Assembly: GCA_022844275.1 (NCBI GenBank)
Contig: JALHMB010000002.1
Location: 248,001 to 312,000, forward strand
Direction: 5' to 3'
Length of the DNA: 64,000 nucleotides
Source of the DNA: Hyphomicrobiaceae bacterium
Lineage (GTDB): Bacteria; Pseudomonadota; Alphaproteobacteria; Rhizobiales; Hyphomicrobiaceae
Positions within the stretch are counted from its first letter, which is position 1; every line of letters begins with the position of its first letter. The translations under genes and the position numbers were made by a program. Below are positions 25,859 through 36,260 of the stretch, one piece after another. The notes under the pieces were generated by a model. That model was given only the letters and a program-made list of their open reading frames with translations, did no database searches and was not told where the DNA came from.

Positions 25859-27952
25859 TCAACCGCCTTCGCGGACGACGACCGCATCGACGATGGCGTA
25901 GCCCTCGGCGCCCACGATGAGCGGGTTGATATCCAGGCTTAGAATGCGCGGGCTCGAATTTCGCATCAATTCGCCGACGGCCACGGCTGCCTTCGCCACG
26001 GCTGTGACATCCGCTGCTGGCTCGCCGCGTGTTCCGGCGAGCACCGGCCAGCAGCGCAAGGATCGCAGCGCCGCGAGCGCATCGTCGATCGTGAAGGGTG
26101 GTAGCAGCAGGCGCACGTCCGGCATGGCCTCGACGTATTTGCCGCCATCGCCGAGAACGACGACGGGCCCGAAGATGGAATCGCGATGCGCGCCGATCAT
26201 GAGCTCGCGCTGCCCACGCACCATGCGTGCGACGATCACGCCGTCGAAGGTCGCGCCGGCCTTGGCAATAGCGTTCTTCATGTCGCGGAAGGCCGCGCGT
26301 ACGGCATCCTCGTTGTCGAGACCGAGGCGAACGAGGCCGTGCTCGCTCTTGTGCGGGAGATCGGCCGAGCAGCCCTTGACCGCGACAGGACCGCCGAGAT
26401 TGCGCCACGCGGTCGCGGCTTGAGCCGCCGTGCGGCAGAGATGGTGGGGAACGACATCGAGGCCGGCGTGCACGAGCACGTCGAGGCTTTCGGCTTCGTT
26501 GAGCGCGCGGCCGTTCGCTTCAGAGCCGTCCTTCGAGCGCGTCCATCCGGGTGCCGGGCGCGCTTTGGCGCGCGCGACGAGCACGTCATGATCGATCAGC
26601 CGCGTGAGTGCGGAGATTGCGTCGGCTTCGAGCGGAAAGGTCGGCACGCCGGCGCGCTTGAAGACGTCCGCAATGGACTTCTGCCATGCCGAGACAACGA
26701 CCGGCGTGCCCGTGACTTCGGCGAAAGTTGCGGTATCGCGCGCGAAGGTCGGCACGTCATATCCCTGGCCGGCGATCGGGAAGCCGATCATGAAGTTGTC
26801 GGCGGCATTCTCGTTGGCGAGCACGGGAAGAATGTCCGAGAGCAGGCGATTGTTCTGCAGTAGCGCCGCCGTGAGATCGATAGGGTTGGCAGCGGAAGCG
26901 AATACGGGAAGGATCGCGTCGAGCTTCTGGCGCACGGGGCCTTCGAGGCGGACCATTTCGAGGCCTGCGAAGGTTGCTTCGTCCGCGCTCATGACGCCGG
27001 TCGCGCCGGAGCCCGAGATCGTCACGAGGCGGCGTCCCCGAGGCTTCCAGCCCTTGAGATAGATCTGCGCCGCCGACACCAGCTCACCGATGTTGCGCGC
27101 GCGCCAGATGCCCACGCGCTCGAGCGCTGCATCGACGATGCGGTCCTCGTTGGCGAGCGCACCAGTATGCGAGAGCGCAGCGCGCTGACCGGCTTCCGTG
27201 CGGCCGGACTTCAGCGCGACGACGTACACACCACGCTCGTGGGCGATACGCGCAAGCGTTTCGAGCTGATCGGGACGCGGAATGCTCTCGATGTAGAGGA
27301 GCAGCAACTTGATGGCGGGATCGCTTGCGGCGGCTGCAGCCATCTCCAGCACGGAAACATCGGCGTCGTTGCCTGTTGCGAGGGAGTAGCGCACGCCGAG
27401 ACCTTGCTCGAAGAGTAGACCGACCGGTACTGCAGACATCGCGCCGCTCTGGCTGACAACCGCGACGGGACCATCAACAGGCTCGGACTCCATCCACATG
27501 GTGGAGAAGCTCGTCACCGCGCCATTGCCGAAGTTGGCGAGGCCCTGCGTGTTCGGGCCGATCATGCGCATGCCGGCAGCGCGCGCGGCCGCGACCATGC
27601 GTGCTTCCTTGGCCTTGCCTTCGGGATCAGATGTCTCGCCGAAGCCGGATGTCATGCAGACGAGGCCCTTCACGCCCTTCTTCGCGCAGGCTTCGACGGC
27701 AGCAACGGCATTATCGCCCGGTACCGCGACGACCACCACGTCGGGCACTTCGGGAAGGTCGTCGAGGCTCGCAAAGCACTTGTAGCCTTGAACCTCGGGG
27801 CGTGTGGGATTGATAGCCCACACCGGCCCCTTGAAGCCGAAGCGCTTGAGATAGGCGAGCGGTCGACCGCCGATCTTGTTCGGATTCTCGGAGGCGCCGA
27901 GCACGGCAATGGAGCGCGGGGCCAGCAGCGGCTTCAGGCTTTCGATGGACAT
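25859..27952 (-). CDS. Acyl-CoA synthetase, ADP-forming (acetate-CoA ligase family, fused subunits)
   Basis: 697 residues. It makes an acyl-CoA from a free acid, CoA and ATP with release of ADP and phosphate, by way of a phospho-His intermediate. Domain order: CoA-binding Rossmann (about 1-130; IAVLGASENPNKIGG), succinyl-CoA-ligase-like domains with the active-site His in AALSHTGALANED (about 270), and an ATP-grasp domain (about 470-690; GGPVAVKGCSADLPHKSEHGLV). GGTCTCCC precedes the ATG at 27952. First enzyme of a minus-strand acyl-CoA cluster with the DUF35 and thiolase-like genes immediately upstream (8-nt gap). Confidence 0.92.
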   Translation of the reverse strand: MSIESLKPLLAPRSIAVLGASENPNKIGGRPLAYLKRFGFKGPVWAINPTRPEVQGYKCFASLDDLPEVPDVVVVAVPGDNAVAAVEACAKKGVKGLVCMTSGFGETSDPEGKAKEARMVAAARAAGMRMIGPNTQGLANFGNGAVTSFSTMWMESEPVDGPVAVVSQSGAMSAVPVGLLFEQGLGVRYSLATGNDADVSVLEMAAAAASDPAIKLLLLYIESIPRPDQLETLARIAHERGVYVVALKSGRTEAGQRAALSHTGALANEDRIVDAALERVGIWRARNIGELVSAAQIYLKGWKPRGRRLVTISGSGATGVMSADEATFAGLEMVRLEGPVRQKLDAILPVFASAANPIDLTAALLQNNRLLSDILPVLANENAADNFMIGFPIAGQGYDVPTFARDTATFAEVTGTPVVVSAWQKSIADVFKRAGVPTFPLEADAISALTRLIDHDVLVARAKARPAPGWTRSKDGSEANGRALNEAESLDVLVHAGLDVVPHHLCRTAAQAATAWRNLGGPVAVKGCSADLPHKSEHGLVRLGLDNEDAVRAAFRDMKNAIAKAGATFDGVIVARMVRGQRELMIGAHRDSIFGPVVVLGDGGKYVEAMPDVRLLLPPFTIDDALAALRSLRCWPVLAGTRGEPAADVTAVAKAAVAVGELMRNSSPRILSLDINPLIVGAEGYAIVDAVVVREGG

Positions 27953-27960
27953 GGGAGACC

Positions 27961-28287
27961 TCAGGCGCGCTTGAAGATGGGAATGGAGCGACCGGCGAGT
28001 TCGACGACGCTGCCAGTGACGCGATCGCCGATCGCGAGGCGGGGTGCGCCATGCGCCATGAGCCGAAAGCCTTCGTCGGCATCGACCATGACGAGTGTGT
28101 AGGGCGCGAGCGCTTTCATGTCGGGCGTCGGCGCGCGATCGACGATGGTGACGGCGTGCACGATGCCGGCGCCGGACGCGGGCGAGGTCACCGGTTCGCG
28201 CGCGCCGCACTTCGGGCAGAAGCTGCGCGCGAAGTACCAGACGTGTCCACAAGGCGTGCAGCGCTGATAGCTGATCGCGGCGCTCAT
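27961..28287 (-). CDS. Zn-ribbon/OB-fold protein (DUF35 family)
   Basis: 108 residues. A zinc ribbon with two cysteine pairs (CTPC and CPKC, residues 10-28) precedes an OB-fold (about 45-105) ending in SIPIFKRA. DUF35 proteins act as partners of thiolase-like enzymes, bringing in or positioning the acyl-CoA; ChsH2 with Ltp2 is the best-known pair. Its ATG overlaps the stop of the thiolase gene (ATGA, 28284-28287), so the two are translated together and probably form a complex. Confidence 0.9.
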   Translation of the reverse strand: MSAAISYQRCTPCGHVWYFARSFCPKCGAREPVTSPASGAGIVHAVTIVDRAPTPDMKALAPYTLVMVDADEGFRLMAHGAPRLAIGDRVTGSVVELAGRSIPIFKRA

Positions 28288-29429
28288 ACTTGACGCTCCA
28301 TGATCAGGCTGACGTGCGAGGACATGACACCGCCGTCGCCATGCAGGAAGGCGAGACCCGCCTCTGCGACTTGGCGGTCGCCGGCGCGCCCCGTCATCTG
28401 GAGCTGCGTCTCGACGAGATGAGCGAGCGCCCCCGCGACGCCGCAGTGGCCATAGCTCATCAAGCCGCCGTGTGTGTTGATTGGCTTCGTGCCGGCGCGC
28501 GAGAAGTATCCCTCGCGCGCCATGCTGCACGACTGTCCGCGCGGCGCGAGACCCAATTCTTCGAGCAGGATGGCGAGCGTGATCGTGAAGCTGTCGTAGA
28601 TGGCGAGATAGTCGGCATCCGTCGTCACAAGCTTGCGCCCGCTCGCGGCAATAGCGCGATCCATGGCGAGGTGTGCGCCGAACTCGGTGAGGCTCGGTGC
28701 CTCGCTGATGTGCTGGTGCGTGTGGGCCTGCCCCGCGCCGATGATGCGCACGGCTGCAGCGCCCGTGCGCTCGCGGCTGACGATGAAAGCGACCGCACCA
28801 TCGGCCGTCGCGCAGCAGTCGAGCAGCTTCAGTGGCCGCGCAATGGGCTTCGACGCGAGCACGTCGGCAACCGTGATCGGTTCGCGGAATTGCGCACCTG
28901 GATGCGTGGCCGCATTCGCGCGCATGAGCACGGCAAGCTCCGCGAGATCGGCCTCGCTCAAGAAGTGCTCATGCATGTAGCGGTTGGCGACGAGACCGTA
29001 GTAGGCCGGGATGGTCGGTCCGAGAGGGACCTCGTGGACGGGATGGCCGACCTGCGCCAGTGTCTCGACGACCTTGTCGCGACCGCCGGGCGCGGAGAGG
29101 CGGTTCTCGCCGGCAACGACGAGCACGTGCTTGAGGCGGCCCGCCGCCACCAGCTCGTGCGCCAGCATGGCCATGGCAAAGCCGGTCGCGCCGCCGACCT
29201 GCAGCCCGTGTGCATAGGCCGGGCTCAGTCCGAAGTGCTCACAGAAGACCGTCGCCAGCATGATGTGCGGCATGGTCGTGGCGTAGCCCGTTAGCACGCC
29301 GTCGATGTCGGCGCGCTTCAAGCCGGCGTCATCGAGTGCCAGTGCCGCTGCCTCGCTCATGAGGTCGAGCGTGTTCTTGCCCTCGTGGCGCCCGAACGGC
29401 AGTAGGCCAACGCCTGTGATCCAGCTCAT
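28284..29429 (-). CDS. Thiolase-fold (SCP-x/Ltp2-like) acyl-CoA enzyme without the nucleophilic Cys
   Basis: 381 residues of the lipid-transfer-protein thiolase group. In true thiolases the N-terminal domain has a Cys nucleophile; the corresponding segment here is LQVGGATGFAMAML with Gly in its place. The C-terminal His motif reads HGGLMSYGHCGVAGA. Loss of the Cys together with a DUF35 partner is what is seen in Ltp2-type retro-aldolases, which split beta-hydroxyacyl-CoA thioesters, so that activity is more likely than thiolysis. Overlaps the DUF35 gene by 4 nt and follows the cyclase gene by 10 nt. Confidence 0.86.
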   Translation of the reverse strand: MSWITGVGLLPFGRHEGKNTLDLMSEAAALALDDAGLKRADIDGVLTGYATTMPHIMLATVFCEHFGLSPAYAHGLQVGGATGFAMAMLAHELVAAGRLKHVLVVAGENRLSAPGGRDKVVETLAQVGHPVHEVPLGPTIPAYYGLVANRYMHEHFLSEADLAELAVLMRANAATHPGAQFREPITVADVLASKPIARPLKLLDCCATADGAVAFIVSRERTGAAAVRIIGAGQAHTHQHISEAPSLTEFGAHLAMDRAIAASGRKLVTTDADYLAIYDSFTITLAILLEELGLAPRGQSCSMAREGYFSRAGTKPINTHGGLMSYGHCGVAGALAHLVETQLQMTGRAGDRQVAEAGLAFLHGDGGVMSSHVSLIMERQV

Positions 29430-29439
29430 GGGAGCCGGC

Positions 29440-30501
29440 TCACACCGTCGCGATCGCGTTGGCCGGCGATCCGACAGCGCCGGGCAGGTTCAGCGGCGGT
29501 GCTGTCATGAGAAAGCGACTGCGGTTGTTGGCGCGTAGCCAGTCGGCGAGCTCCGAAAGGCGCCAGATCTCGCCGAGATTGACGCCGGTCTTGAAGAGGC
29601 AGTGCTGATGCAGCGGCAGCGCCGCGCACTGGCCGGGCTTCAGCGGCGCGTTGTGCACCTCGACGGCGTAGTTGTCCGCCATGAGCGCGACAAGCTTCGA
29701 CTCTGTAATCCACTGATGAAGCTTCGTGTCGCTGCCATCGAGGCCCGTGCATGTCTGGTGCATGGCTTCCTCGGTAGGCTTGCCCTTCTGCTCGAAGATC
29801 ACTTCGTCGAAGCCTGTTCTGAGGCACACGAAGTCGCCCGGCTCGATTTTGATGCCGTCGGCCGCCATCACGCGCATGAGATCGTCGTACGTCACGGCGT
29901 GCTTGCGCCGACCGAAGTGGGCGAACAGGTCGATCATCACGCCGCGGCCCTGGAGGCACTTCTTGGCCATGTTCTCGACGCCGAGTTTTTTGGCGTAAGA
30001 TGTGCCCGTAGCCTCGACGAACGTGCCGGGGACGCCGCCCGCCTGCTTGGGATCGGTCGGGCCGACCATGTCCGTGTCGCCGCGAAAGCCATTGTAGAAG
30101 ACAGGCTCGGCAACGCCGTCGCCGTCGGCATCGAACAGCGAGCCGACGTGGGCGAGCGTGTCCCACTGGCTCGAATACTGCAGGTGCAGTAGGACCATGT
30201 CGTCGTTGATGACGTCCGTCAGGCCCTTGTGATCGTATTCCGTGCGGTAGAGCCAGTTCGGGCGATCTCCACGCACGGTCGGCCGGAGCTGCGGCGGGTG
30301 GCGGCGTGGGTTCAGGACATTGCCGCCGGGAAGGTCGAGCGGCATTGAAAGGCAGAAAGTCTTTCCCTCCTTTACCTCGGCGACGGCTTGGCGCACGCGC
30401 TCGGCATTGAGTTCGTTCATGCGGCCGAGCTGGTCATCGGGGCCGTAGTCTCCCCAGGTGGAGTTCTCGGGCCGCTGCTTCCAGCGCTCGCTCTTGGCCA
30501 T
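29440..30501 (-). CDS. Cyclase-family (kynurenine formamidase-like) metal-dependent hydrolase
   Basis: 353 residues of the cyclase family (PF04199 type). The usual HxGTHxD metal motif appears as SSQWDTLAHVG, a variant seen in the larger subgroup of this family, and GVMIDLFAHFG and GDFVCLRTGFDE are other conserved parts. GGAGG lies 7 nt before the ATG. Members hydrolyse amide or lactone bonds, or open rings. First gene of the cyclase, thiolase-like, DUF35, acyl-CoA ligase run, so it may generate the acid that is later turned into a CoA ester. Confidence 0.86.
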   Translation of the reverse strand: MAKSERWKQRPENSTWGDYGPDDQLGRMNELNAERVRQAVAEVKEGKTFCLSMPLDLPGGNVLNPRRHPPQLRPTVRGDRPNWLYRTEYDHKGLTDVINDDMVLLHLQYSSQWDTLAHVGSLFDADGDGVAEPVFYNGFRGDTDMVGPTDPKQAGGVPGTFVEATGTSYAKKLGVENMAKKCLQGRGVMIDLFAHFGRRKHAVTYDDLMRVMAADGIKIEPGDFVCLRTGFDEVIFEQKGKPTEEAMHQTCTGLDGSDTKLHQWITESKLVALMADNYAVEVHNAPLKPGQCAALPLHQHCLFKTGVNLGEIWRLSELADWLRANNRSRFLMTAPPLNLPGAVGSPANAIATV

Positions 30502-30623
30502 GGACGTCCTCCCGTGCCGCGCCCTCGGAACGGCGCGTTGTCTGACGCCGGCGGTCATCCACCGGTCGTGCAGCCAGGATACGTGCGGCGCGCCCGCTGG
30601 CAAGCCGGGACTTAAGGCCCCTG

Positions 30624-31067
30624 CTATGCGCCGCGCCAGACCAGCACGGGGATACTCGTGTGGGTCAGCACCCTCTTGGTCTCGCCCCCGAGCAGCACGC
30701 TGGCAATACCCCGGCGGCCATGCGAGGCCATGAATATGAGATCGCAGCCCTGCTCCTTTGCCACCCGGATGATCGCCTCCCAAGGGTGGGCGTGTTCCAC
30801 CCGATAGGCGGTTACGGCAACGTTGGCTGCCCGTGCCGCGATCTTCACGCGTTCGAGCACGGCTTCGGCGTTCGCTTCCGCATGCTTTATGTACTCGTCT
30901 GCGGCCAGAAAGGCGGCCAGCTCTCCGACGGCCACTGTCTCATAAGGCGCCGTAACGTGGATCGCCGTGAGACGCGCGCCGATGGCTTTGGCGAAGTTGA
31001 TTGCATGAGGGACGGAACCCATACCGAACTCGGATCCGTCCACAGGAAGCAAAATATGCTTGTACAT
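30624..31067 (-). CDS. Universal stress protein (UspA family)
   Basis: 147 residues, one Usp domain. Starts MYKHILLPVDGSEFG and ends with the ATP-binding loop MASHGRRGIASVLLGGETKRVL. Very similar to the next gene, from which it is separated by 110 nt, so a tandem duplication. No EcfG-type promoter is visible in front of it. Confidence 0.93.
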   Translation of the reverse strand: MYKHILLPVDGSEFGMGSVPHAINFAKAIGARLTAIHVTAPYETVAVGELAAFLAADEYIKHAEANAEAVLERVKIAARAANVAVTAYRVEHAHPWEAIIRVAKEQGCDLIFMASHGRRGIASVLLGGETKRVLTHTSIPVLVWRGA

Positions 31068-31177
31068 GGTGGCTCTCCGGCATTTGCGTGCAAACGGCTC
31101 ATCGCGCGGATAGCAGAATGATCGCGTGTGGGGATGGGGTAGCGCCTTGCGGCAGATCAAGCTTGGCCCCGGTTCCG

Positions 31178-31618
31178 CTATCCGCGCCAGACCAGCACAG
31201 GTGTCTTTGTGTGTGTCAGCACCTTCTTGGTCTCGCTGCCGAGCAGCAGACCGGCGATGCCGCGGCGACCGTGTGAGGCCATGACGATCAGATCGCAGCG
31301 CTCCTGATCGGCGGCGCGCGTGATCGCCTCCCAGGGATGGGCGTGCTCGACCTCGAAGGTGGTGACTTTGACGTCGGCCTCCTTGCCCGCGCGCGTCACA
31401 GTATCGAGGATGGCCGAGGCATTCTGTTTGGCGAGCTTGGTGTACGCATCCGACATGAAGAACGAGCCGAGGGCGCCGATCGCCAGCTCCTCTCTCGGGA
31501 GCGTAACGTGGAGTGCGGTCACGCGGGCACCGGTCGCCTTGGCGAGCGCCATCGTGTAGGGGATGGTGCCCCTGCCGAAGGCCGATCCGTCAACGGGCAG
31601 CAGAATGTTCTTGTACAT
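31178..31618 (-). CDS. Universal stress protein (UspA family), tandem copy
   Basis: 146 residues, beginning MYKNILLPVDGSAFG and ending with MASHGRRGIAGLLLGSETKKVL. The ATP-binding G-2xG-9xG(S/T)-type loop is intact. GGAGG is present before the ATG. A 14-bp palindrome GCCCCGGCCGGGGC (31641-31654) lies just upstream of the start. Confidence 0.93.
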   Translation of the reverse strand: MYKNILLPVDGSAFGRGTIPYTMALAKATGARVTALHVTLPREELAIGALGSFFMSDAYTKLAKQNASAILDTVTRAGKEADVKVTTFEVEHAHPWEAITRAADQERCDLIVMASHGRRGIAGLLLGSETKKVLTHTKTPVLVWRG

Positions 31619-31732
31619 GTATGCCTCCGATGTATTTCGTGCCCCGGCCGGGGCGTTTGGGCAGGTGCGTTTGGCGCTCGGTTGGGAAGCGAGTAGGGTG
31701 CAACCCTTTTCAGTTGGGATGTCGCGGAACGG

Positions 31733-32830
31733 ATGTCGAGGCAGGTCACGGAAATGAGAAGCGGCGCCGATGCCCATGTATTCCGCCCCGCCGCGGAAAG
31801 CGTGCCGCTCGATGAGATGCGCCTTGCGGCCTATCTGGCCGATATCGGATTGCCGCTCGATACTTCGGAGCCCGTCCGCCAGTTTGGCACGGGCCTCGCC
31901 AATATTAACTATCGCCTCACGGCCGGTGGACGTTGGCTTGTGCTGAGGCGGCCGCCCGGTGGTGACCTGCCGCCCGGCGCACACGACATGTCGCGCGAGC
32001 ACCGCATTCTCTCGCGGCTCTGGCGCGTCCATCCGCTGGCACCGGAGAGCCTGCATCTCTGCGAGGACAAGAGCGTCATCGGGGTGCCCTTCCAGCTCAT
32101 CGACTATCGCCCGGGACTGGTCATCAAGGGCGATGACCGCACGCGCTTCGAAGGTCGGCCGGACGTCGCCCGCGCGACGAGCGACATGCTGGTCGAGACG
32201 CTCATCTCCGTGCACCGCGTGGATTGTGCCGCGATCGGCCTCGATACGCTCGGCAAGCCCGAGGGTTTTGTCGCCCGTACGCTCAAGGGATGGGCTGGCC
32301 GCGGCCAGCGCCTCGACCTTGCGCCCGAGACGGCGCGGCTCCTCGCCGAGGTTGTCGGCTGGCTCGAGCGGCAGCCCGTCCAGACGCGCGCACCCGTGCT
32401 GCTGCATTCGGACTTCAAGCTCGACAACATGATCATCCATCCCGAGACGCTGGCGCCTGTCGCCATCATCGACTGGGACATGGGTACGCGCGGCGATCCG
32501 CTTTTCGATCTCGCGACAACCATGAGCTACTGGACCGAGCCCGGCGATCCGCCCTGCATGCACGCCCTTCGCCAAATGCCGACGGCCGCGCCGGGCTTCG
32601 CTAGCCGCCGCGAGGTGCTCGAGGCCTATGCGCGCGATATGGGCATCGATGTCTCTGACTGGCCGGTGCTGCGCGTGCTCGCCATGCTCAAGCTGGCGGT
32701 TGTGCTGCTGCAGCTCTTTGCGCTCTATCAACGCGGCGCCGCCCAGGGCACCGACTATGCAGAGTTTGATCGGGTCGCCACCGAGCTGCTCGCTTATGCA
32801 ACCGATGTCGCGCACGGACGCGCGGACTGA
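31733..32830 (+). CDS. APH-family phosphotransferase (ACAD10/11 and LvaA-like kinase)
   Basis: 365 residues with the aminoglycoside-phosphotransferase/choline-kinase fold. It has FGTGLANINYRLTAGGRWLVLRRPP for ATP binding, the catalytic LHSDFKLDNMII and the metal-binding IIDWDMGTRGDPLFDLA. This subgroup is not antibiotic-related. It phosphorylates 4-hydroxyacyl-CoAs in mammalian ACAD10/11 and in the bacterial levulinate pathway (LvaA). An acyl-CoA dehydrogenase follows after 41 nt, the same pairing as in those systems. ATG 31754 is an alternative start. Confidence 0.87.
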   Translation: MSRQVTEMRSGADAHVFRPAAESVPLDEMRLAAYLADIGLPLDTSEPVRQFGTGLANINYRLTAGGRWLVLRRPPGGDLPPGAHDMSREHRILSRLWRVHPLAPESLHLCEDKSVIGVPFQLIDYRPGLVIKGDDRTRFEGRPDVARATSDMLVETLISVHRVDCAAIGLDTLGKPEGFVARTLKGWAGRGQRLDLAPETARLLAEVVGWLERQPVQTRAPVLLHSDFKLDNMIIHPETLAPVAIIDWDMGTRGDPLFDLATTMSYWTEPGDPPCMHALRQMPTAAPGFASRREVLEAYARDMGIDVSDWPVLRVLAMLKLAVVLLQLFALYQRGAAQGTDYAEFDRVATELLAYATDVAHGRAD

Positions 32831-32871
32831 CCGACACCCGAGACCCAGGCCAATACGCTAGGAAGGAACCC

Positions 32872-34056
<1,185 letters not shown>

Positions 34057-34059
34057 GCG

Positions 34060-35235
34060 CTACTTCTTGCTCCCGGCGACGGCGGGCGCGGGCTTTGACG
34101 GCTCGTCGTTCTCTGCGTCGTCGCCGGTCTTCGGCGCGTCATCGGGCTTCGCGACGTCGGAAACTGGCGAGGGGCCTGGCGGCGACGTATCGCCGATCAC
34201 CATTTTGCACTCCGCCGGGAGATCGGCGAGCGTGATCTCGGGCTTCGGCTTGGGTTTCGGCTTCGGCACGACGACCTTGGGCTCCGGTACGGGCGGGCGT
34301 GGCGCATAGATACGCTTCATGCGCGCAATCCACTCGTCGACCTCCTTGCCGCAGCCGTCATCATCGCCGACGACGGGCTGGGGCGTGCACGCCGGGCTGT
34401 CCTTCGGACAGGCCATGCGGATGTGCATGTGATAGTAGTGCCCCCAGTAGGGTCGGATCTTGTTGAGGTGCGCGCGCGGCAGCGACTTGTTCTCGCAGAT
34501 GGCCTTCTTGATCGCGGGATGCACGAGCACGCGCTCGACCTCGGGATAGGAAGCCGCGCGTGTGATGATGCGGCCGTGCGCTTCGGTCCAGGTCTGCGGA
34601 TTGATGCTGACGCGATCCTCGGCGAGCATGGATGTGGCGGCAAGGTCCTCGCGCTCGCGGTTGCTGAGGCGGCGGTCGGGCATCGGCGTCAGCCAGATAT
34701 CTGCGTCGAGGCCGATCTGGTGGCTGGCGTGGCCGGTCAGCATGGGACCGCCGCGGGGCTGCGAGATGTCGCCGACGAGCAGGCCCGGCCAGCCGTCATT
34801 CGCCTGCCCGTCCTTCGCAAGGCGCTCCACGATCGCAATGAGCTTCGGATGACCCCACATGCGATTGCGCGAGAGGCGCATGACCTGCCAGGTGGGACCG
34901 TCGACGGCGATCGCCTTGGCACCTGCGAGGCAGCCCTTGGCGTAAAAGCCGATGGCGCGTGCGGCAAGCGGTGCCGGCGCCTTGGCCGCACCGAACAGCA
35001 CCTTCGCCGGTGTTGGCGGTGGCCCTTTCGTCGCGGCCTTTGTCTTCTTCTTGACCAGCTTCTTGGCCGGCTTCGCCTGGGCCTTGGATGCGGCCTTGGC
35101 CGGGGCCGCGGCAACCGTGATCTGTGCCGCGTGGACGTCTGGCCCGCCCTGGGCTGAGAGATCGCTGCTGGCGGGCATCATTGCGATGGTCATCAGCAGC
35201 ACCGGCCATGCGAGATGCCGAGGCGTGAACTTCAT
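34060..35235 (-). CDS. mepA: Penicillin-insensitive murein endopeptidase (M74)
   Basis: 391 residues. A signal peptide (LAWPVLLMTIAMMPASSDLSAQ) is followed by an Ala/Lys/Pro-rich stretch (about 35-80), the M74 domain (about 90-300) and a Pro/Lys-rich acidic tail. The metal motif is MLTGHASHQIGLDADIW and the third ligand lies in HYYHMHIRM; the four conserved cysteines of the family are also visible (CLAG, ICEN, MACP, DGCG). It cuts D-Ala-mDAP crosslinks in the periplasm. The long basic and proline-rich extensions are longer than in the E. coli enzyme. Confidence 0.92.
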   Translation of the reverse strand: MKFTPRHLAWPVLLMTIAMMPASSDLSAQGGPDVHAAQITVAAAPAKAASKAQAKPAKKLVKKKTKAATKGPPPTPAKVLFGAAKAPAPLAARAIGFYAKGCLAGAKAIAVDGPTWQVMRLSRNRMWGHPKLIAIVERLAKDGQANDGWPGLLVGDISQPRGGPMLTGHASHQIGLDADIWLTPMPDRRLSNREREDLAATSMLAEDRVSINPQTWTEAHGRIITRAASYPEVERVLVHPAIKKAICENKSLPRAHLNKIRPYWGHYYHMHIRMACPKDSPACTPQPVVGDDDGCGKEVDEWIARMKRIYAPRPPVPEPKVVVPKPKPKPKPEITLADLPAECKMVIGDTSPPGPSPVSDVAKPDDAPKTGDDAENDEPSKPAPAVAGSKK

Positions 35236-35636
35236 GCGCGCTCCTCTACGGCTCGATGCAAATCTAGCATGGTCGGCATCGAGCACCAACGCCTGCGCGC
35301 AGAGGACCGGACGAGAGGTGAACAGATGATGAAGCGCGGCCGCGCGGCCGTGTGGATGCGTTATTGGGATGTGCGTGAGGCGACTACATCAATGTGTGCG
35401 TCATACACGCTTATTCAGTGGCCGCCGCTATTTCAGGCGATGCTTGCGCGGTCGTTTGGCAGGCAGCGCCATTATTGGTGCATTGAGCACAGGCACGATC
35501 AAAGCAGCGCGCCATCTCAAATCCTGCCACGTATTGCCGAGGCGCGGGCGTAGTGTCTTCTTCGGGAGGCGCTTGCGGGAGACAGAGTCGGATGCGGCGG
35601 TCAACATGGCGTACCTGAAGAAACGAAGTAGAGAGT
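35236..35636. other. Gene-free stretch between mepA and the PRC-barrel gene
   Basis: No conserved open frame, RNA or repeat is seen. Open frames across it have no ribosome site and Cys/Arg-rich, family-less products. The promoter of mepA must lie at its left end. Confidence 0.5.
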
Positions 35637-35658
35637 CCCCGGGACGAAAGTCCCGGGG
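35637..35658 (-). terminator. Strong hairpin after the PRC-barrel gene
   Basis: A 9-bp perfect stem, CCCCGGGAC and GTCCCGGGG, closed by a GAAA tetraloop. On the minus strand it follows the stop codon at 35673 by about 15 nt, and the sequence after it (CTCTCTACTTCGTTTC) is pyrimidine-rich. Probable intrinsic terminator. Confidence 0.7.
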
Positions 35659-35672
35659 CGTGAAACATGAGC

Positions 35673-36092
35673 TTACTTCTCGACGCGGGGGAGGTCGTTC
35701 GCCTGTTCCTTCGTCAGAGAGAGCTGGATCCTGTTGTCACTGGTTACAACGAACTGCGAGGGCAGCACGCGCACCCGTGTCTCGCCCATGCCGAGGAAAC
35801 CGCCAATGTCGGCATGCAACTCCGTTACCTTGCCGCTGCTGTCGCGCTGAATCGCGGCGACCTCGCCGAGATCGCTGTTGTCGCTGCTGACGACCGTTGC
35901 GTCGATCAGCGCCTTGGCCTGCTCCTCAGTCATAGTCGGCGCCTTTTCGACGGGCGTCGTCGGCTGAACGCTCGGCGCCGTCGCGGCGGGCGGTGTCGCG
36001 GGAGGCGCGTCGCTCGGCGGGGTCGTCTGTGCAAGCGCTGCCGAGGACGCGAATAGTGCAATCGAGGTCGCGGCCGGAACAATCCATTTCAT
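35673..36092 (-). CDS. Secreted PRC-barrel domain protein
   Basis: 139 residues. A signal peptide (WIVPAATSIALFASSAALAQ) is followed by a Thr/Pro/Ala linker (about 24-50) and a PRC-barrel-like domain (about 60-135; LIDATVVSSDNSDLGEVAAIQRDSSGKV, then RVRVLPSQFVVTSDNRIQLSLT). The ATG at 36092 has GGAG upstream; a GTG one codon earlier is in frame. An EcfG-type promoter lies 61 nt upstream, so this is a general stress protein acting in the periplasm. Confidence 0.86.
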   Translation of the reverse strand: MKWIVPAATSIALFASSAALAQTTPPSDAPPATPPAATAPSVQPTTPVEKAPTMTEEQAKALIDATVVSSDNSDLGEVAAIQRDSSGKVTELHADIGGFLGMGETRVRVLPSQFVVTSDNRIQLSLTKEQANDLPRVEK

Positions 36093-36152
36093 CACGTCAT
36101 CTCCATAACCTGTTCAGCTTGCGCGCTGTGTCTTGATGCGCACTGCCTGGAG

Positions 36153-36177
36153 AACGCTCGACACTGCGCGGAGTTCC
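36153..36177 (-). promoter_or_regulatory. EcfG promoter of the PRC-barrel gene
   Basis: On the minus strand GGAAC (36177-36173), 16 nt, CGTT (36156-36153). Exact match to the alphaproteobacterial general-stress sigma factor consensus, about 60 nt before the start codon. Confidence 0.85.
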
Positions 36178-36260
36178 GCCGCGGTCTGGCGAACTCAACA
36201 TGACTCTGGTTGTCGAGAAGCGCTTGATGATGTGGCGTTGCGGGCGCGCCCGTGGCCGGC

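Noticed and set aside
27961-28252. Extension of the ADP-forming ligase frame upstream of 27952
   Set aside because: The extension is Arg-rich and overlaps the DUF35 gene in another frame; the ATG at 27952 begins the family's N-terminus.
30501-31735. EcfG promoters in front of the two universal stress proteins
   Set aside because: GTTCC and AACG occur but not at the required spacing on the right strand.
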